64,000 bases of DNA from Mesostigma viride (Eukaryota > Streptophyta > Mesostigmatophyceae > Mesostigmatales > Mesostigmataceae): contig RPFO01000002.1 in the NCBI GenBank assembly GCA_009746045.1, positions 2,510,506 through 2,574,505 on the forward strand, read 5' to 3'. Positions 21,038 to 31,440 of this stretch are shown in pieces. Position 1 is the first letter of the stretch. Every line of letters starts with the position of its first letter. Position numbers and translations under genes: made by a program. Under the pieces are notes generated by a model. It did no database searches and had not been told where the DNA came from. It worked only from the letters and a program-made list of their open reading frames with translations.

Positions 21038-22093
21038 ATGCAGTCGAGCGAAACGCCCCTTCCTTTTTCTGTATTCTCCCCGTCTTCAACGTGGCGTCTG
21101 GCTTCCGGGGATAGAGATGGTGCACTGAAAGCGTTATCTCTGCTGGCCCTGCTGCCTTGCCAGGAAGGTAAAGCCATGCGCAGGGTAACACCGCCTTTGG
21201 CCAGCATTGCCTCGTCTGTCACTTTGGGTACCCAGTCAAAAGGAGTGCAGACGGGTTCTCCCTGCCCCCTTTCATTTGCGGCCATTCAATCGTCTGTGGA
21301 CAGTCTCTTCAGGGGCGATGCCGAGAACCAAGGTGGCCGGTGGTTGTGCAAAGCCATTTCCAGGGACATTGAACAAGGTCAGCAGGTCAAGGTGGCCGCG
21401 CCGTTCGCGTCTGTATCCTCCTCGTTGCTTGGTGGTAGGACCGGGCCGCAGCGTGTTTATGATATTGCCATGCCTGTCGACCAGATTGCACCAAGACTCG
21501 AAAGCGTGCCAGTATACGCCGTTGTCAGCTCTGCCAACGAATTCGTGCTGATAGCGTCCAAGGACAACAGCGTGAAGCTAGGGTTTTTCTGCTTCTCTGA
21601 GGCAGATGCGCGGGCGCTGCTTCAAGAGATCAAGGATAAGGATGTTGCCGTTGGTCGGCATGCCCGGGTAGAGCCTGTGTCCCTGGACAAGGTCTATCGG
21701 CTTCCAAAAGTCGAAGGTGTGGCATTTCGTTTTCTGCCGCAAGCGCAGCAAATTCAGAATGCTATCGAAGTGAACAAGAAGAAGGGAATCGCCGTCACCT
21801 ACTTTGACGGCGTGCCCGTGTTCCAGTCGCGCAGCCTGACCATTCGGGCGGGCAACCAGCGGTACCTGCCCGTGTTCTTCGCAAAGGAAGACCTCGTGAA
21901 GTCCCTCGAGCTCGCGCACGGGAAGATGACTCGCAACAAGATGCTAGGCATCAAGCCGGACTACGACATCGAGGTCGGCCAGTTCGAGAACGTGCTCAAG
22001 CTGATGGAAGGGGCGGATGCGGGCTCCAACTGGCGGGAGGTGGTCTTCATCCCCCCTGGCCAGGTTGATTTCATGAAGACCCTGAAGGTCTAG
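21038..22093 (+). CDS. TIC22: TIC22-like chloroplast protein import component
   Basis: This intron-less gene encodes 351 residues. The part from about 155 to 325 matches the Tic22 family: SVPVYAVVSSANEFVLI, LGFFCFSEADARALLQEI, EPVSLDKVY, VEGVAFRFLPQAQQIQNAI, FDGVPVFQSRSLTIR and RYLPVFFAKEDLVKSL. Tic22 proteins work in the chloroplast intermembrane space, where they help precursors pass from the outer to the inner envelope translocon. The first about 100 residues are rich in Ser, Ala, Thr and Arg and poor in acidic residues, as in a transit peptide. The start could be Met1, or Met47 (21176), which opens MRRVTPPLASIASS. It ends with TAG. There are no retroelement breaks inside; GC content is higher than in the flanks. 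Confidence 0.88.
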   Translation: MQSSETPLPFSVFSPSSTWRLASGDRDGALKALSLLALLPCQEGKAMRRVTPPLASIASSVTLGTQSKGVQTGSPCPLSFAAIQSSVDSLFRGDAENQGGRWLCKAISRDIEQGQQVKVAAPFASVSSSLLGGRTGPQRVYDIAMPVDQIAPRLESVPVYAVVSSANEFVLIASKDNSVKLGFFCFSEADARALLQEIKDKDVAVGRHARVEPVSLDKVYRLPKVEGVAFRFLPQAQQIQNAIEVNKKKGIAVTYFDGVPVFQSRSLTIRAGNQRYLPVFFAKEDLVKSLELAHGKMTRNKMLGIKPDYDIEVGQFENVLKLMEGADAGSNWREVVFIPPGQVDFMKTLKV

Positions 22094-22650
22094 CTGGTGT
22101 AGCTTGTGATGTGTGCCCTTGGAATCATGGGTCTTATCAGTTACCCACTGACAGCCACCTGGTGTTTGGCTGTCTTCCCTGCTCTTCATAAATGTGCAGT
22201 CCTAACTAGAAGGGCGTTACAAAACGGCATTTAGAAGTCGGCATTTAGAAAGTTAGGTAGATAAACTCTGACACGTCGTACCCCAGGGGCAACCTAGTAT
22301 CTAAATACAAACTTCATCGTCCCTTTTTTCTTTTTTTTCGATAACTTGTGGCTTGCCCCATGTTGTCATGATAGTAATAGTCGTGTTGTGTGGTACTTCA
22401 TGAAAGAGCTAAGTGACACATGATATTATACATGAAAGCACTAGGATAGCAAGTGCTTTGGAATAAATGATACTACCTTCCTGAAATTCATCGGTCTGAA
22501 ATAGTTGCCTGACGTGGCCAAGGCCAGATGAAAAATGAACCCCATTCGGTAACATGCACGTACACAAAGTTCTGCACACCACGTATAGTAAAAAACCGGT
22601 GCACGGCATTAGCATGCTTACTAGCAGTCCATTGTGAGCTTTATTTATTT
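22094..22650. other. Intergenic, no gene seen
   Basis: This probably holds the TIC22-like gene's 3' untranslated region. I see T-rich stretches at 22321-22339 and nothing else that can be named. Confidence 0.5.
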
Positions 22651-22654
22651 ATTC

Positions 22655-23245
22655 ATTTATTTGGGCCTAGCCGGGCACCTGCCCCGCACAGATCAGGTAG
22701 ACACATCAGATAGACTAGCTGGCACCAAGCCCGCCCAGCCTGGGCGTTGTGTCCTCACCTGGCGTGCCCCAGGCCGCGCGCGGCTGGGCTGCCACCCGTG
22801 GACTATCTGAAACTTTTTTTTATTTCTCATTTTATTTGGTTGTATAGGTTTCCGCGATAACTAGGCATGGACACGCGCTACCCTAGACGAGACGGGCTCA
22901 CACCCGGGCAGCCTCCTGGTTCGTCTGTAATATGGAGGCAGATGGTACGCAACGATAGATGGCAAGTCGTGATGAAGGAGACCACCCCCAAGCCTGTGGG
23001 GGCTCCGCGTGTGACCGCGCGCATGGAATTCATAGTGATTCGGGCTGAGGTGCCCACAACCCTGTAACTAGGACCTAGATAGCTTACATCATCCATTCCA
23101 TCCCATGCTCCCCTCCCACTGAGGACTTATGCTCACGTGACACAGTCACGTGTCTATTAACCCATTGGTTAATTGATTAATTAATTAATCAAATTAATTA
23201 AATTAATTTTAATTGATTAATTAATTAATTAATTAATTAATTAAT
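22655..23245 (+). mobile_element. LINE B 3' end with hairpin and TTAA tail
   Basis: Sequence from GGGCCTAGCCGGGCACCTG onward matches reverse-strand copies at 34455-35130, 49515-50348 and 63506-63886. The coding part includes DTRYPRRDGLTPGQPPG and MVRNDRWQVVMKET. The 3' region ends with the hairpin CACGTGAC-ACA-GTCACGTG (23134-23152) and a TTAATTAA-type tail to about 23245. It is a broken copy. Confidence 0.8.
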
Positions 23246-23545
23246 AATACGTTCCGAGCTTGGCACTGGATTCGTTGTCCCCACCGTCGCGTTGCTACAG
23301 TAACACGATGTTTTCTGGCATACGTGGGCGTTTGGTTCACGCCGCACATTTGAAAGTGATGTCCTCCGCATTTTCGCCTTTGCACCGTGTGCAGTTCTTG
23401 GACGTTTGGAAACATGGCATGGCTATAACGTAATGACTGACTAGCTATACCTTTTCAGCGGTTCTTGATGTGCGGGTATTTGCTGGTAAATGGTGGGAGA
23501 GCGATCGCAACAATGGTGCTCACCACTATGACACTCCCGGCCTCA
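23246..23545 (-). repeat. Repeat family D, partial copy
   Basis: This matches the + strand DNA at about 58690-58990 in reverse. The segment inverse to ACGTCCAAGAACTGCACAC and the stretch around GGGAGAGCGATCGCAACAATG are clear landmarks. Function is unknown. Confidence 0.65.
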
Positions 23546-23660
23546 GTGTACAGCCATACGCAATACGCAATCATACGGGGCCCATGGGTATGGTGTATAA
23601 TACGCCATACGGGGTATAATACGCAAATCATACGGGGACTCTTGAAAATGCTGTTTTTTG
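23546..23660. repeat. ATACGC-rich hAT-like terminal remnant
   Basis: Clustered CCATACGC, AATACGC and TATAATACGC motifs, with TATAATACGCCATACGG, resemble the subterminal repeats of the hAT-like element at 4589-5717. No complete element can be drawn. Confidence 0.4.
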
Positions 23661-23979
23661 CATGGTTCAGGGGGTTCTTCAACATTCTGACCAATCAGGC
23701 ATGTTTTTTTTGTGTTCTTGCAACACCACCTGCCTTTATTTAACACATCATCACATAATATTGCCGTTGCCGTCGCTGCATGCCTACAAATACAAGCATT
23801 GTACATCTGTTGTTATTAATAATGTCTGTAAATAGCACACGGTCAGTCGGCCAACTTGCCAAAAGTAATAAGACATTGTGCCAGAAACAGACATCTTGCC
23901 TACTCGTGGTAGGCCACCATGCAATATTGATCTACATGAAGCAAGAATCCATACGGGCTGCCAACAATGTGGCTAGCGT
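23661..23979. other. No gene seen
   Basis: AT-rich DNA with only short, unconvincing reading frames. Confidence 0.45.
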
Positions 23980-23986
23980 GCAGGAT

Positions 23987-24686
23987 TAATTAATTAATTA
24001 ATTAATTAAAATCATAGCTCCGTGGGGAGCATATGTAACACATAGCCCTGAGAAAGGGGCATCTATGGGTTTGTAATACAATCAGGGCGACAACCTGCAG
24101 GTGTAGGATGTACAACTATCACCTGCTCTGGGTGCACTAGGTGCACCTGCACCTCCATGATGGTTCATGCCTCCTAAACAAGCACAGGCACCCAGGGGGG
24201 GCTTGAGGAGAGGGCCTAGAAGGCCTGCATGACATATGGGGTGGAAGGTATGTGGCTAGGCTATAGCTAGGGTACACATGGCCTCTCAGCAGGGAGTAAC
24301 TCCCTGCATGGGCAAAGCATGACTCGAAATTGCTACGGCTATTGCAAGGGCGGGTGTGGGCCCATCACGTAGGCATACATGGCCACGTCACTAAGCTTTC
24401 TAGGCTACACTACTGCTATATATTCCCTAGGCTGGGGTGGCTGGGGTGGCTGGGGCGGCAGGGGTCGCCTGCCAGGGCTTGTGGGCGACGTAGATGTCCG
24501 CCCCCTTCCAGTAGACCGGCTTCTGCCTCGCCGTCTGCCGAAGCTGGAGGTAGGTCGGCCATAACTCCCGTCGCCGTTGTTGCTGCGTCAAGGTCAGGTC
24601 GTCGTCCAGCGTGTAGGAGGTCCCCCCAAGCCGCTTGCGACACTTGAGGAACTCCATCTTATCCGCCATGGTGTCAAAGGTGAGGA
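23987..24686 (-). mobile_element. ORF1-only retroposon, 5'-truncated copy
   Basis: On the reverse strand it carries the last about 80 codons of the ORF1p-like protein (KRLGGTSYTLDDDLTLTQQQ, GKPVYW-like motif as KPVYWKGADIYV), then the 3' untranslated region. The hairpin GCTCC-GTGG-GGAGC lies at 24017-24030 and the TTAATTAA tail ends at 23987. GCAGGAT at 23980-23986 and 24687-24693 is the likely target duplication. Confidence 0.8.
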
Positions 24687-24790
24687 GCAGGATACCATGC
24701 ATGCCAGCAACCCGACCCAGCTTCCCTAAACCATTAACACATATGGTACGGTGGCTGGCTAGCAGCAGCCTGCATTGCTAAATAAGGCAT

Positions 24791-25093
24791 TTATGTGCAT
24801 CGCGAGTCACACCAAATACCCCGCAGCCTGCGACGTAATGCCTCCGGCGGCCTCTTGCACTCGCTCACTCTTGCCTCCTTCGCGTACGTAGCGCCTGGCA
24901 TGATATGGCGGGTGCTAGCCTTGCTCGGGTGGTAGAACCCGAGAATTTTGCATCCAAAAGTGTGCACGTCACTTAGCTTGTAGTTACCTGTCGGCTGCCC
25001 TTTCTTGTTGAGAGTCTGTTCTTTCACGATGTGTGTCCAGACAGTCTCGAATACGGCCTGCATCTCGTCGGCCCAGTCATCATCATGTTCCAT
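24791..25093 (-). CDS. Hypothetical ORF fragment
   Basis: A 100-residue reverse-strand frame begins MEHDDDWADEMQAVFETVW and contains GQPTGNYKLSDVHTFGCKIL. It is mixed in charge, with no signal or membrane segment. I recognise no family. It lies between retroposon copies and may be a piece of an element or of a host gene. The composition looks coding, but nothing confirms it. Confidence 0.35.
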   Translation of the reverse strand: MEHDDDWADEMQAVFETVWTHIVKEQTLNKKGQPTGNYKLSDVHTFGCKILGFYHPSKASTRHIMPGATYAKEARVSECKRPPEALRRRLRGIWCDSRCT

Positions 25094-25394
25094 AGACCCA
25101 CACCATCACCGTCGCTAGCCATGGTGCCTGGATGTCAATTGTGCTACGATTAAATGTTAGGTGCCAGATGCGCGCCCTTGTTGGCAGACAACATAACTTC
25201 GTCACCTAATTTCCTCGTCCTTCGTCTCCTAGACCCTAGTCCGACACGCAGCAATCTGCAGCAATGCACGTACAGTCGTACATGCACGGCCAGCTTGGCA
25301 CCTGCATGTCGTTTATTTGTCGCGGAGTTCCAGGTCGCCTAGATACAGTCTAGTTCCGGCTCCACGTGCCGTCCAAAATGATGCCAGAAGCTAC

Positions 25395-25552
25395 TTCCAA
25401 CGCGGTTCATACGCAAAAAATACGCAAAAAATACGCAATACGCAAAAAATACGCAAAAAATACGCAGTGCGTATTTTTTTCCCCATTTTCATACGGAAAT
25501 CTTGCGTATGGCGTATAATACGCGCCATACGGCGTATTATACGCCGTATGGC
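25395..25552. repeat. ATACGC-rich hAT-like terminal remnant
   Basis: Tandem ATACGCAAAAA units (about 25410-25465) and inverted TATAATACGC/GCGTATTATA motifs up to 25552 resemble hAT subterminal repeats. No transposase is present. Confidence 0.4.
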
Positions 25553-25554
25553 TG

Positions 25555-25802
25555 TTCACTGCCCGGCCTGTTGGGCTCGAAACACACGCCCTGATCAAGC
25601 AAGCTGTTTCCGGCCCCACCGTCTAGGTCATCTAGCGATCGCTGTTCACGAAAGCCAGCCAGAATTTCGATGAACAAGGCTACATATTTCCATCTCCATT
25701 CATATTCATCGTCCTGAACGACTCGAAAACGCGGATAAGATAACGGCAGGCTTGAGCTACCATGGTCCGGATTCTCCCGACTTCTGGCCTGCGCTGCATG
25801 GT
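25555..25802 (-). repeat. Repeat family D copy
   Basis: The reverse complement of the family D leader runs from the fixed end GGTTGTCTCCTTGATA (about 25800) through CATGGTCCGGATTCTCCCG to the GCCGGCCAG-like part at 25560. Similar copies lie at 35346-35690, 47060-47285 and 58463-58800. Confidence 0.7.
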
Positions 25803-25867
25803 TGTCTCCTTGATATAGACCGGTGGGATTGTGTGCACCCATCCCTCCATCCATCGGTTTACAGGAT

Positions 25868-26306
25868 GCTCCGACAGGTCCTGAACGTAGGGTTTTCCAA
25901 GCGTAGATCATTAGAGTCTTTGTATCAGGGTATGCCTCGTATTTCGGACGAGATTAGGCAGCGTAGAATAGCATTTGTAGGACATCTTGCTCGCACCAGC
26001 CAGGTCGACACCGCCCTTGGTCTGGCCGGCCCCCAGCGGCTTGGCCAGCCAGGGCGGCATATTTTGACCTGGCCTGGCCCCAAGGACATTCCCAAAAGGG
26101 TAGGGAAACATGCCACGAACTACACCCAGATGTTGCTGGCCGACCTAGTGGTCCCAGCCCAGTTTGAACACCGCATCCACTCTCTCTCCCTTCTTTGGAC
26201 TGCCATGCAGAACAAGACGCGGTGGCAGAAGATTGTCAAGGCTCACACGCCAGCCCCTGTGGGCAAGCCACCTCCCCCCAAGCGGAGGACGCGTTTTGAT
26301 GAGTAG
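25868..26306 (+). pseudogene. LINE A: C-terminal end of reverse-transcriptase ORF
   Basis: About 146 codons read YRMLRQVLNVGFSKRRSLES, then ISDEIRQRRIAFVGHLARTS, then WPGPKDIPKRVGKHA and a basic Pro-rich end (KPPPPKRRTRFDE). The Arg-Arg-x-x-Phe/Leu-x-Gly-His motif is the usual C-terminal region after the RT domain in non-LTR retrotransposons. The fragment begins abruptly in other repeat DNA and lacks the RT itself. The same block recurs at 26640-26965 (reverse) and 29920-30395. Confidence 0.75.
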
Positions 26307-26450
26307 TGTAGTTAGGATTTTCTAGACTAGATAGCTGAGAGTTAGGTTCGTTCGATTACGCGGCTCCCTCGACTCCACCCATCCATCAAGGAATATGTGC
26401 TATAGTACATGATCTCCCAACGGAGGCATGTTATAATTAAATTTTAATTT
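26307..26450 (+). repeat. LINE A 3' end with CTCC-CAAC-GGAG hairpin
   Basis: The 3' untranslated region ends with CTCCCAACGGAG (26414-26425), then GCATGTTATAATTAAATTTT as tail. The same end closes the copy at 30396-30540. Confidence 0.8.
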
Positions 26451-26454
26451 AATC

Positions 26455-26965
26455 CCTCCATCCATCAAGGTTAAATAATAAAATTAAATTAAAATTAAAT
26501 TAAATCAAATTATAACATTACTCCGTTGGGAGATCATGTAGCACATATTCCTTGCTGGATGGAGGGAGGTGGGCGAAGCCGCGTAATCGAACTATTACCT
26601 AACTCTAAGCTATCTAGTCTAGAAAATCCTAACTACGCTACTCAGCAAAGCGCCCCTTCCGCTTGGGGGGAGCTAGGGGCCTTGCCCACAGGGGCTGGCG
26701 TGTGAGCCTGGACAATCTTCTGCCACCTCGATCTTCTTGTTCTGCATAGCAGTCCAAGCAAGAGAGAGGGAGTGCATGCGGTGTTCAAACTGAGCTGGGA
26801 CCACTAGGTCGGCCAGCAATATCTGTATGTATTTTATGGCAGGTTTACCCAGCTTTCTAGGAATGTCCTTGGGGCCAGTCCCTGGGTCAGGATGTGCCGC
26901 CTTGGTTGGCCAAGCCGCTGGGGGCCGGCCAGACCAAGAGCGGTATCTACCTGACTGGTGCTCCG
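26455..26965 (-). mobile_element. LINE A 3' copy in inverted orientation
   Basis: This is the same sequence as 25960-26450 in reverse: an AT tail (to about 26515), the hairpin inverse CTCCGTTGGGAG (26521-26532), the 3' untranslated region and the C-terminal coding part to about 26965. With the + copy it makes a near-continuous inverted repeat of about 450-bp arms around an AT-rich centre. It is a degenerate copy. Confidence 0.75.
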
Positions 26966-27035
26966 TGACTCCCCAACGGGAGCACAAGTTTGATTAATTA
27001 ACTAACCAATTAATTAACTAATGAATTACATGAGA
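26966..27035 (+). mobile_element. LINE C minimal 3' end
   Basis: TGCTCCGTGACTCC followed by CCAACGGGAGCAC and an ATTAATTAAC tail is the LINE C 3' terminus with almost nothing upstream. It abuts the truncated LINE A copy. Confidence 0.65.
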
Positions 27036-27780
27036 CACCTTTCGCCCAGAAACTAAATGAGTTCCAAACCTAGCTGTCATCTATCTGTGGCCACTGGACC
27101 ATGGGGCAGCCCTACTGCACCTGATAATAATGCTATGTGGAAGCTTTATTGCATCCGGCACAGTAGTTGCTAGACTCTCCCAGTGAGCACTTCAATTGAA
27201 CCTGTGGCCGGCCTGCCTTTCAAGGCAATGAGAGAGGTGAGGGGTCCCACGCATCCCCCGTTCTGCATCATTGAAACAGGGATGAAAGGGGCCAGGCTAC
27301 TAAAAAGTTGGTACCCGCGTGACTTTCCCAATGGAGGCGCGTTCAATGAATGAATGACTCAGGGGTGCATGATACTCGTGATTTACAAGTTGCACCCACA
27401 GTTGCGCCAGCGCGCACCATGATGCAGAGAGAGCGCTCTGTGACCTCAGTGCCTACTTGTGCATGGCAGTGAGAGAAGCTAGGGCGCCCTCCCTCCTTCT
27501 CGTTGTGTGTAACCAGCTATCAGCCTATACTAGTTATCCATGAGACAACCAGCGCATGCAGACCTAGTTATGTTTACCGCCAAGCACTGCTTGTTTACTT
27601 ACGTCTCCACAGTCATGCAGCACTTGCTCACACGGGTCTTCCATGTTGCACCCACAGTGGATGCCGGATCGTTTAGACATGTCGGATCGCACCTGCGGCA
27701 TGCCAACGTGGCATCACTGGCATGAGGGACGCCGGGGGGGTCTCTGCCCCCTTCCTCCTGTGCACAAACAGCTAGGGATT
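27036..27780. other. No gene seen; weak repeat similarity
   Basis: The stretch 27370-27500 (GAGAGCGCTCTGTGACCTC ... CCCTCCCTCCTT) resembles 52235-52325. I find no coding frame. Confidence 0.45.
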
Positions 27781-27870
27781 AATATAAGCCCCCTGGTGCT
27801 CCATGACTCCCCGACGGAAGCACGTGTAAGAGTTTAATATCAATTAATCTTATTTAATTAATTACATAAT
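27781..27870 (+). mobile_element. LINE C minimal 3' end, decayed
   Basis: GGTGCTCCATGACTCCCC, then a mutated hairpin (CTCCC-CGAC-GGAAG) and an AATTAATTAC tail. Its stem has lost one pair relative to the other LINE C ends. Confidence 0.55.
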
Positions 27871-27926
27871 TAACCCAACCCATAGTCCGCTGTTAACCCA
27901 ACCCATACCCCGAGCGCCGCGCCCCA

Positions 27927-30395
27927 GTGGCCCGCCCTGACTGGTCTGCTCTACGCCCGGTCCGGGGGGATCCTAAGGACTGGACGGACGCCGAGCGCGA
28001 GCGGAACCGGTGCCGACAGGAGTACCTGACGGCTCTGGACGCCCAGGCGGACGTCGACGCGCTGCATGGCCTAGGGTGCTCCCAACGCCGCCATTTTTGC
28101 GGGCTTTAATTGCGGCCCACGCCCCGTTGCTGGCGGCCCGGCACCTGCCGGTCATGCCCCGCCGGCGCCGCCCCGGCTCGCTCTACCGCCACGGGACCCC
28201 AAGAAGGTCTTGGCCGCCCGGCACCGCCTCAAGCGTAACCGGGACCCGCTGCAGAAACCGGTGCTCAAGGCCTCCCAGTTGTGGAGGCCTACGCACACGC
28301 TCAGGACGCAGATCGAGGCGGGCCACCAGTGCATCGCAGATATGCCAAGGCCTGCCAAGCTCGCAACCAGGGCAAGGACATGTAGTACCACCTCGACCGG
28401 CTCGGCGGCCGGCGGCAGCGCACCCCGGTGGAGCACACGGGGGACGGTACGGCGCCAGTCAGCCTTTGACCGCTGGTTGGCCCACAATGTTTCGACTTGA
28501 CAGGTGGGGCTCGCGCCCCCCCCCCCGCCGCTTCACCCCGAGACGGCCGCCCGTCTCGGTGTTGCCGGACCCCCCGCCGCCGGCGCCCCCCTCCTCGGCC
28601 GCGGACTCACCAAGTCCCCACCGCCTTGCAGGAGGGCTGTCTTGCCACCAACGACGTCGTTACTCGTCAACACCTTCACTTTGAAGGAATAGGACGGCGC
28701 CCTTGCTCGCCTGCGGTACAACGCGGTGGTCGGTGCCGACCACCTTTCTGCTGAGCTGCTGAAGACCCCTGACCCGGCGGTGAGGGATCTTCTACTGGCG
28801 TTCTGCAAGTACCGTGTCCTGCTCGATCTAGCTCTGATGAGCCTCCGCCTGCTGAGTGGCAGACCGGGCCATCCAAGTCATGCTGTACAAGAAGGGCTCT
28901 GCTGCTGACCCCGGTAACTATCGGGGTCAGTCTGCCTCCAGAGCGCCGCGCTGAAGGTCTTCATGCGCATGATGCTGCACAGGCTCCGCGCCGCGCTGGA
29001 CCCACACCTGGGTGAGTCTCAGATGGGTTTTCGTCGTGGTCGTAACACTGTCATGGCTGTATTTGTCGCGCGCCGGTTGATGGAGGAGGTGCGGCGCCTT
29101 TGCCCTGATGGTTTGCCGCTGGTCTTCATTTTTGTCGACTATATCAAGGCCTTTGACACGGTCCTCTGGGAGGCTCTTTGGGCCGTCCTAGAGTCTGGAT
29201 CGGGCACCACCAGCGTTTATTGCTGCCATTCGTCGACTGTATGAGGGCTCACGGGCAGTAGACCTGTGTGGACTGCGGAAGGCACCATGCACCCCACCAT
29301 TCCCCCTTCACCACGGCGTGTGGCAAAGTTGTGTCCTGTCCCCATATCTGTTCATATTTATTGTCGTAGATCACGTCATGCGCCGGGCACGTGCGCGCTT
29401 TACTGCTCTTAAGGGGTTCGAGCCCGGCTTGGACATCCTTAACGAGTGCGAGCACGGCGGGGTTGGCACTGGCTACCGCCTGGCCGACCTGATTTATGCG
29501 GACAACACCACCCTCATCGCGCGCCGCGAGCACATTCAGACCTGGCTGGACTGTCTGGGCTTGGAGGCGACAGCGGTGGGGTTGGAGATTAGTGTCAAAA
29601 TTGAGGCGATGGTGATCGAGGCCTCCTGTCGCCCACCGCTGCCGCGCCTGCTCGACGGGACGGAGGTCCCGTTCCGTGACCGCTTCAAACATGCTCCCTG
29701 ACACCGCCGACGATGTGGACATCCGCATCGGCCTGCATGGCCTGGGCCAGGCTCCGTTCGCTCAACACCTACTGGCGCTCAAAGGGCCTCAGTGGGCGAG
29801 CACCGCAAGCGCATGCTCTTCAAGGTCCTCGTCCTCACGGTGCTTACGTATGGCGCCGAGGCGTGCATGGACACTCACGGACACACTGGCGGCTAAGCTA
29901 GACGGCACGTTTTACAGGATGCTCCAACAGCTATATGTAGGTCCAGAATGTAGGGTTTTCCAAGCATACATAGGTCATTAGAGTCTACTTGTATCAGGGA
30001 TTGCCTCGTATTTCGGACGACTCAGGTTAGGCAGCATAGGATAGCATTTGTAGGACATCTTGCTCGCACCAGCCAGGTCGCCGACACCGCCCTTGGTCTG
30101 CATGGCCGGCCCCCAGCGGCTTGGCCAACAAGGGCGGCATATCTTGACCTGGCCTGGCCCCAAGGACATTCCCACCAGGAAGCTAGGTAAACCTGCCATC
30201 AATTACATCCAGATGTTGCTGGCCGACCTAGTGGTCCCAGCTCAGTTTGAACACCGCATCCGGCACTCCCTCTCCCTTCAGACTCTGGACTGCCATGCAG
30301 AACAAGAAGCGGTGGCAGAAGATTGTCAAGGCTCACATGCCAGCCCCTGTGGGCAAGCCACCCCCCCCCAAGAGGAAGGGGCGTTTTGCTGAGTA
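27927..30395 (+). pseudogene. Degenerate LINE ORF with reverse transcriptase
   Basis: In shifting frames the order is that of a non-LTR retrotransposon. There is an Arg-rich linker (about 27930-28480) and RLRYNAVVGADHLSAELLK (about 28710). A GNYRG-like motif follows near 28915, then LGESQMGFRRGRNTV (29010-29055) and IFVDYIKAFDTV (29125-29165). RT motif C is at about 29490-29510 as LIYADNTTLIA, with Asn in place of the second catalytic Asp. A C-terminal part close to LINE A (29920-30395) ends the ORF. Frameshifts and stops are frequent. It is a dead member of the LINE A family and the only RT of this type in the window. Confidence 0.8.
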
Positions 30396-30545
30396 GTGTA
30401 TAGTGAGGATTTTCTAGACTAGATAGCTTAGAGTTAGGTTAGTTCGATTACGCGGCTTCCTCCACCTCCACCCATCCATCAAGGAATATGTGCTATAGTA
30501 CATGATCTCCCAACGGAGGCATTTTATAATTTAATTTAATTGTTA
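30396..30545 (+). repeat. LINE A 3' untranslated region and hairpin
   Basis: This matches 26307-26450. The hairpin CTCCCAACGGAG lies at 30507-30518 and is followed by an ATAATTTAATTTAATT tail. Confidence 0.8.
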
Positions 30546-30579
30546 ATAGCCCGCTGTCCGCACCTTATGAGCGCAGATG

Positions 30580-30992
30580 CACCTAGTTGAGTTAAGTGAG
30601 TTAAGTATACAAAAGTACGTGATGCGTAATTCGCATCACTTAACTAAGATTGGCGTACGCTCCTGGGGTGGTAACCGGGATCGGTTCCTCTCGGAGGCAC
30701 GAAATATTTGCGGCGGGTAGGCCTGGGACGCCGAGTCGAAATATATGTGGGTTTCTATGTTTGGCGCAGCTAGCCGGGTAGGCCAAGTCGAAATAGGAAT
30801 TACGGCATGAGGCTGGGCATAGCCAAGTCGTAATTAATCTAGTCACCTCGGTAACGAGCGGTGTATGCGGAGCGCTGGAATTTCCCCACGCGGCCCAATA
30901 GTTAATAAATAGTTAATAAATAGTTAAGTGATGCACGATACACATTACTTTTGCAAAGTATGCAAAAGTCATGCCGTATCGCATCACTTAAA
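30580..30992. repeat. Foldback element with GTTAAGTGA ends
   Basis: The left part contains GAGTTAAGTGAGTTAAG and GATGCGTAATTCGCATC; the right part contains AGTTAAGTGATGCACG and GCATCACTTAAAC. Several arms can pair. The centre holds three near repeats of the form GCC(A/G)AGTCG(A/T)AAT. No coding content is seen. Confidence 0.5.
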
Positions 30993-31130
30993 CTCCTTGT
31001 GCACCCAGAGTAGGTGGCTGTTTACCAGTCCCCCACCTGCAGCTTGTAGCCCAGAATGTATTAAAAACCAAAGCCCCCTTCTCAGGGCCATGTGTTATGT
31101 ATCCTCCCAACAGAGTTATTCGAAGTGAGA
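30993..31130 (+). mobile_element. ORF1-only retroposon, short 3' end
   Basis: The last about 130 bp of the ORF1-only family in sense direction, ending CTCCCAACAGAG (hairpin with one changed base). It is strongly 5'-truncated. Confidence 0.6.
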
Positions 31131-31325
31131 CAACTAATAATGCATGGACGCATGGCGATCCAACTCAGACTGTGGAAGGACTAGGGTAGTTGTCTGAGAG
31201 AAAGATGCGAAGGCCGCGTGGCTATCTGTAGGAAGACTCTTCCAGGTGACCTGCATGGAGGGAGACAGTCTGGGGGTAACAAAAAGGTTTAGATCTAGGA
31301 GGAAGGTGTAGATATAGAGTAATTA

Positions 31326-31440
31326 TAAGTAAGTAAGTACTTGCGTGAGCATGGGCATGCCACGGAGCGCTATGATAATCTCATTATTAGAAAAATGATA
31401 ACATGGAAGTTCCAAATGTCGTCTGCATCATGTCCCAACC
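31326..31440 (-). repeat. Repeat family F copy
   Basis: TAAGTAAGTAAG followed by TACTTGCGTG ... GCCACGGAGCGC and AATGTCGTCTGCATCATG matches the family F unit at 63335-63471. The tail (CTTA)n on the reverse strand marks its 3' end. Confidence 0.65.

Noticed and set aside
24330-24647. Plus-strand frame with Arg/Pro/Ser-rich translation
   Set aside because: It is the antisense of the ORF1-only retroposon copy at 23987-24686.
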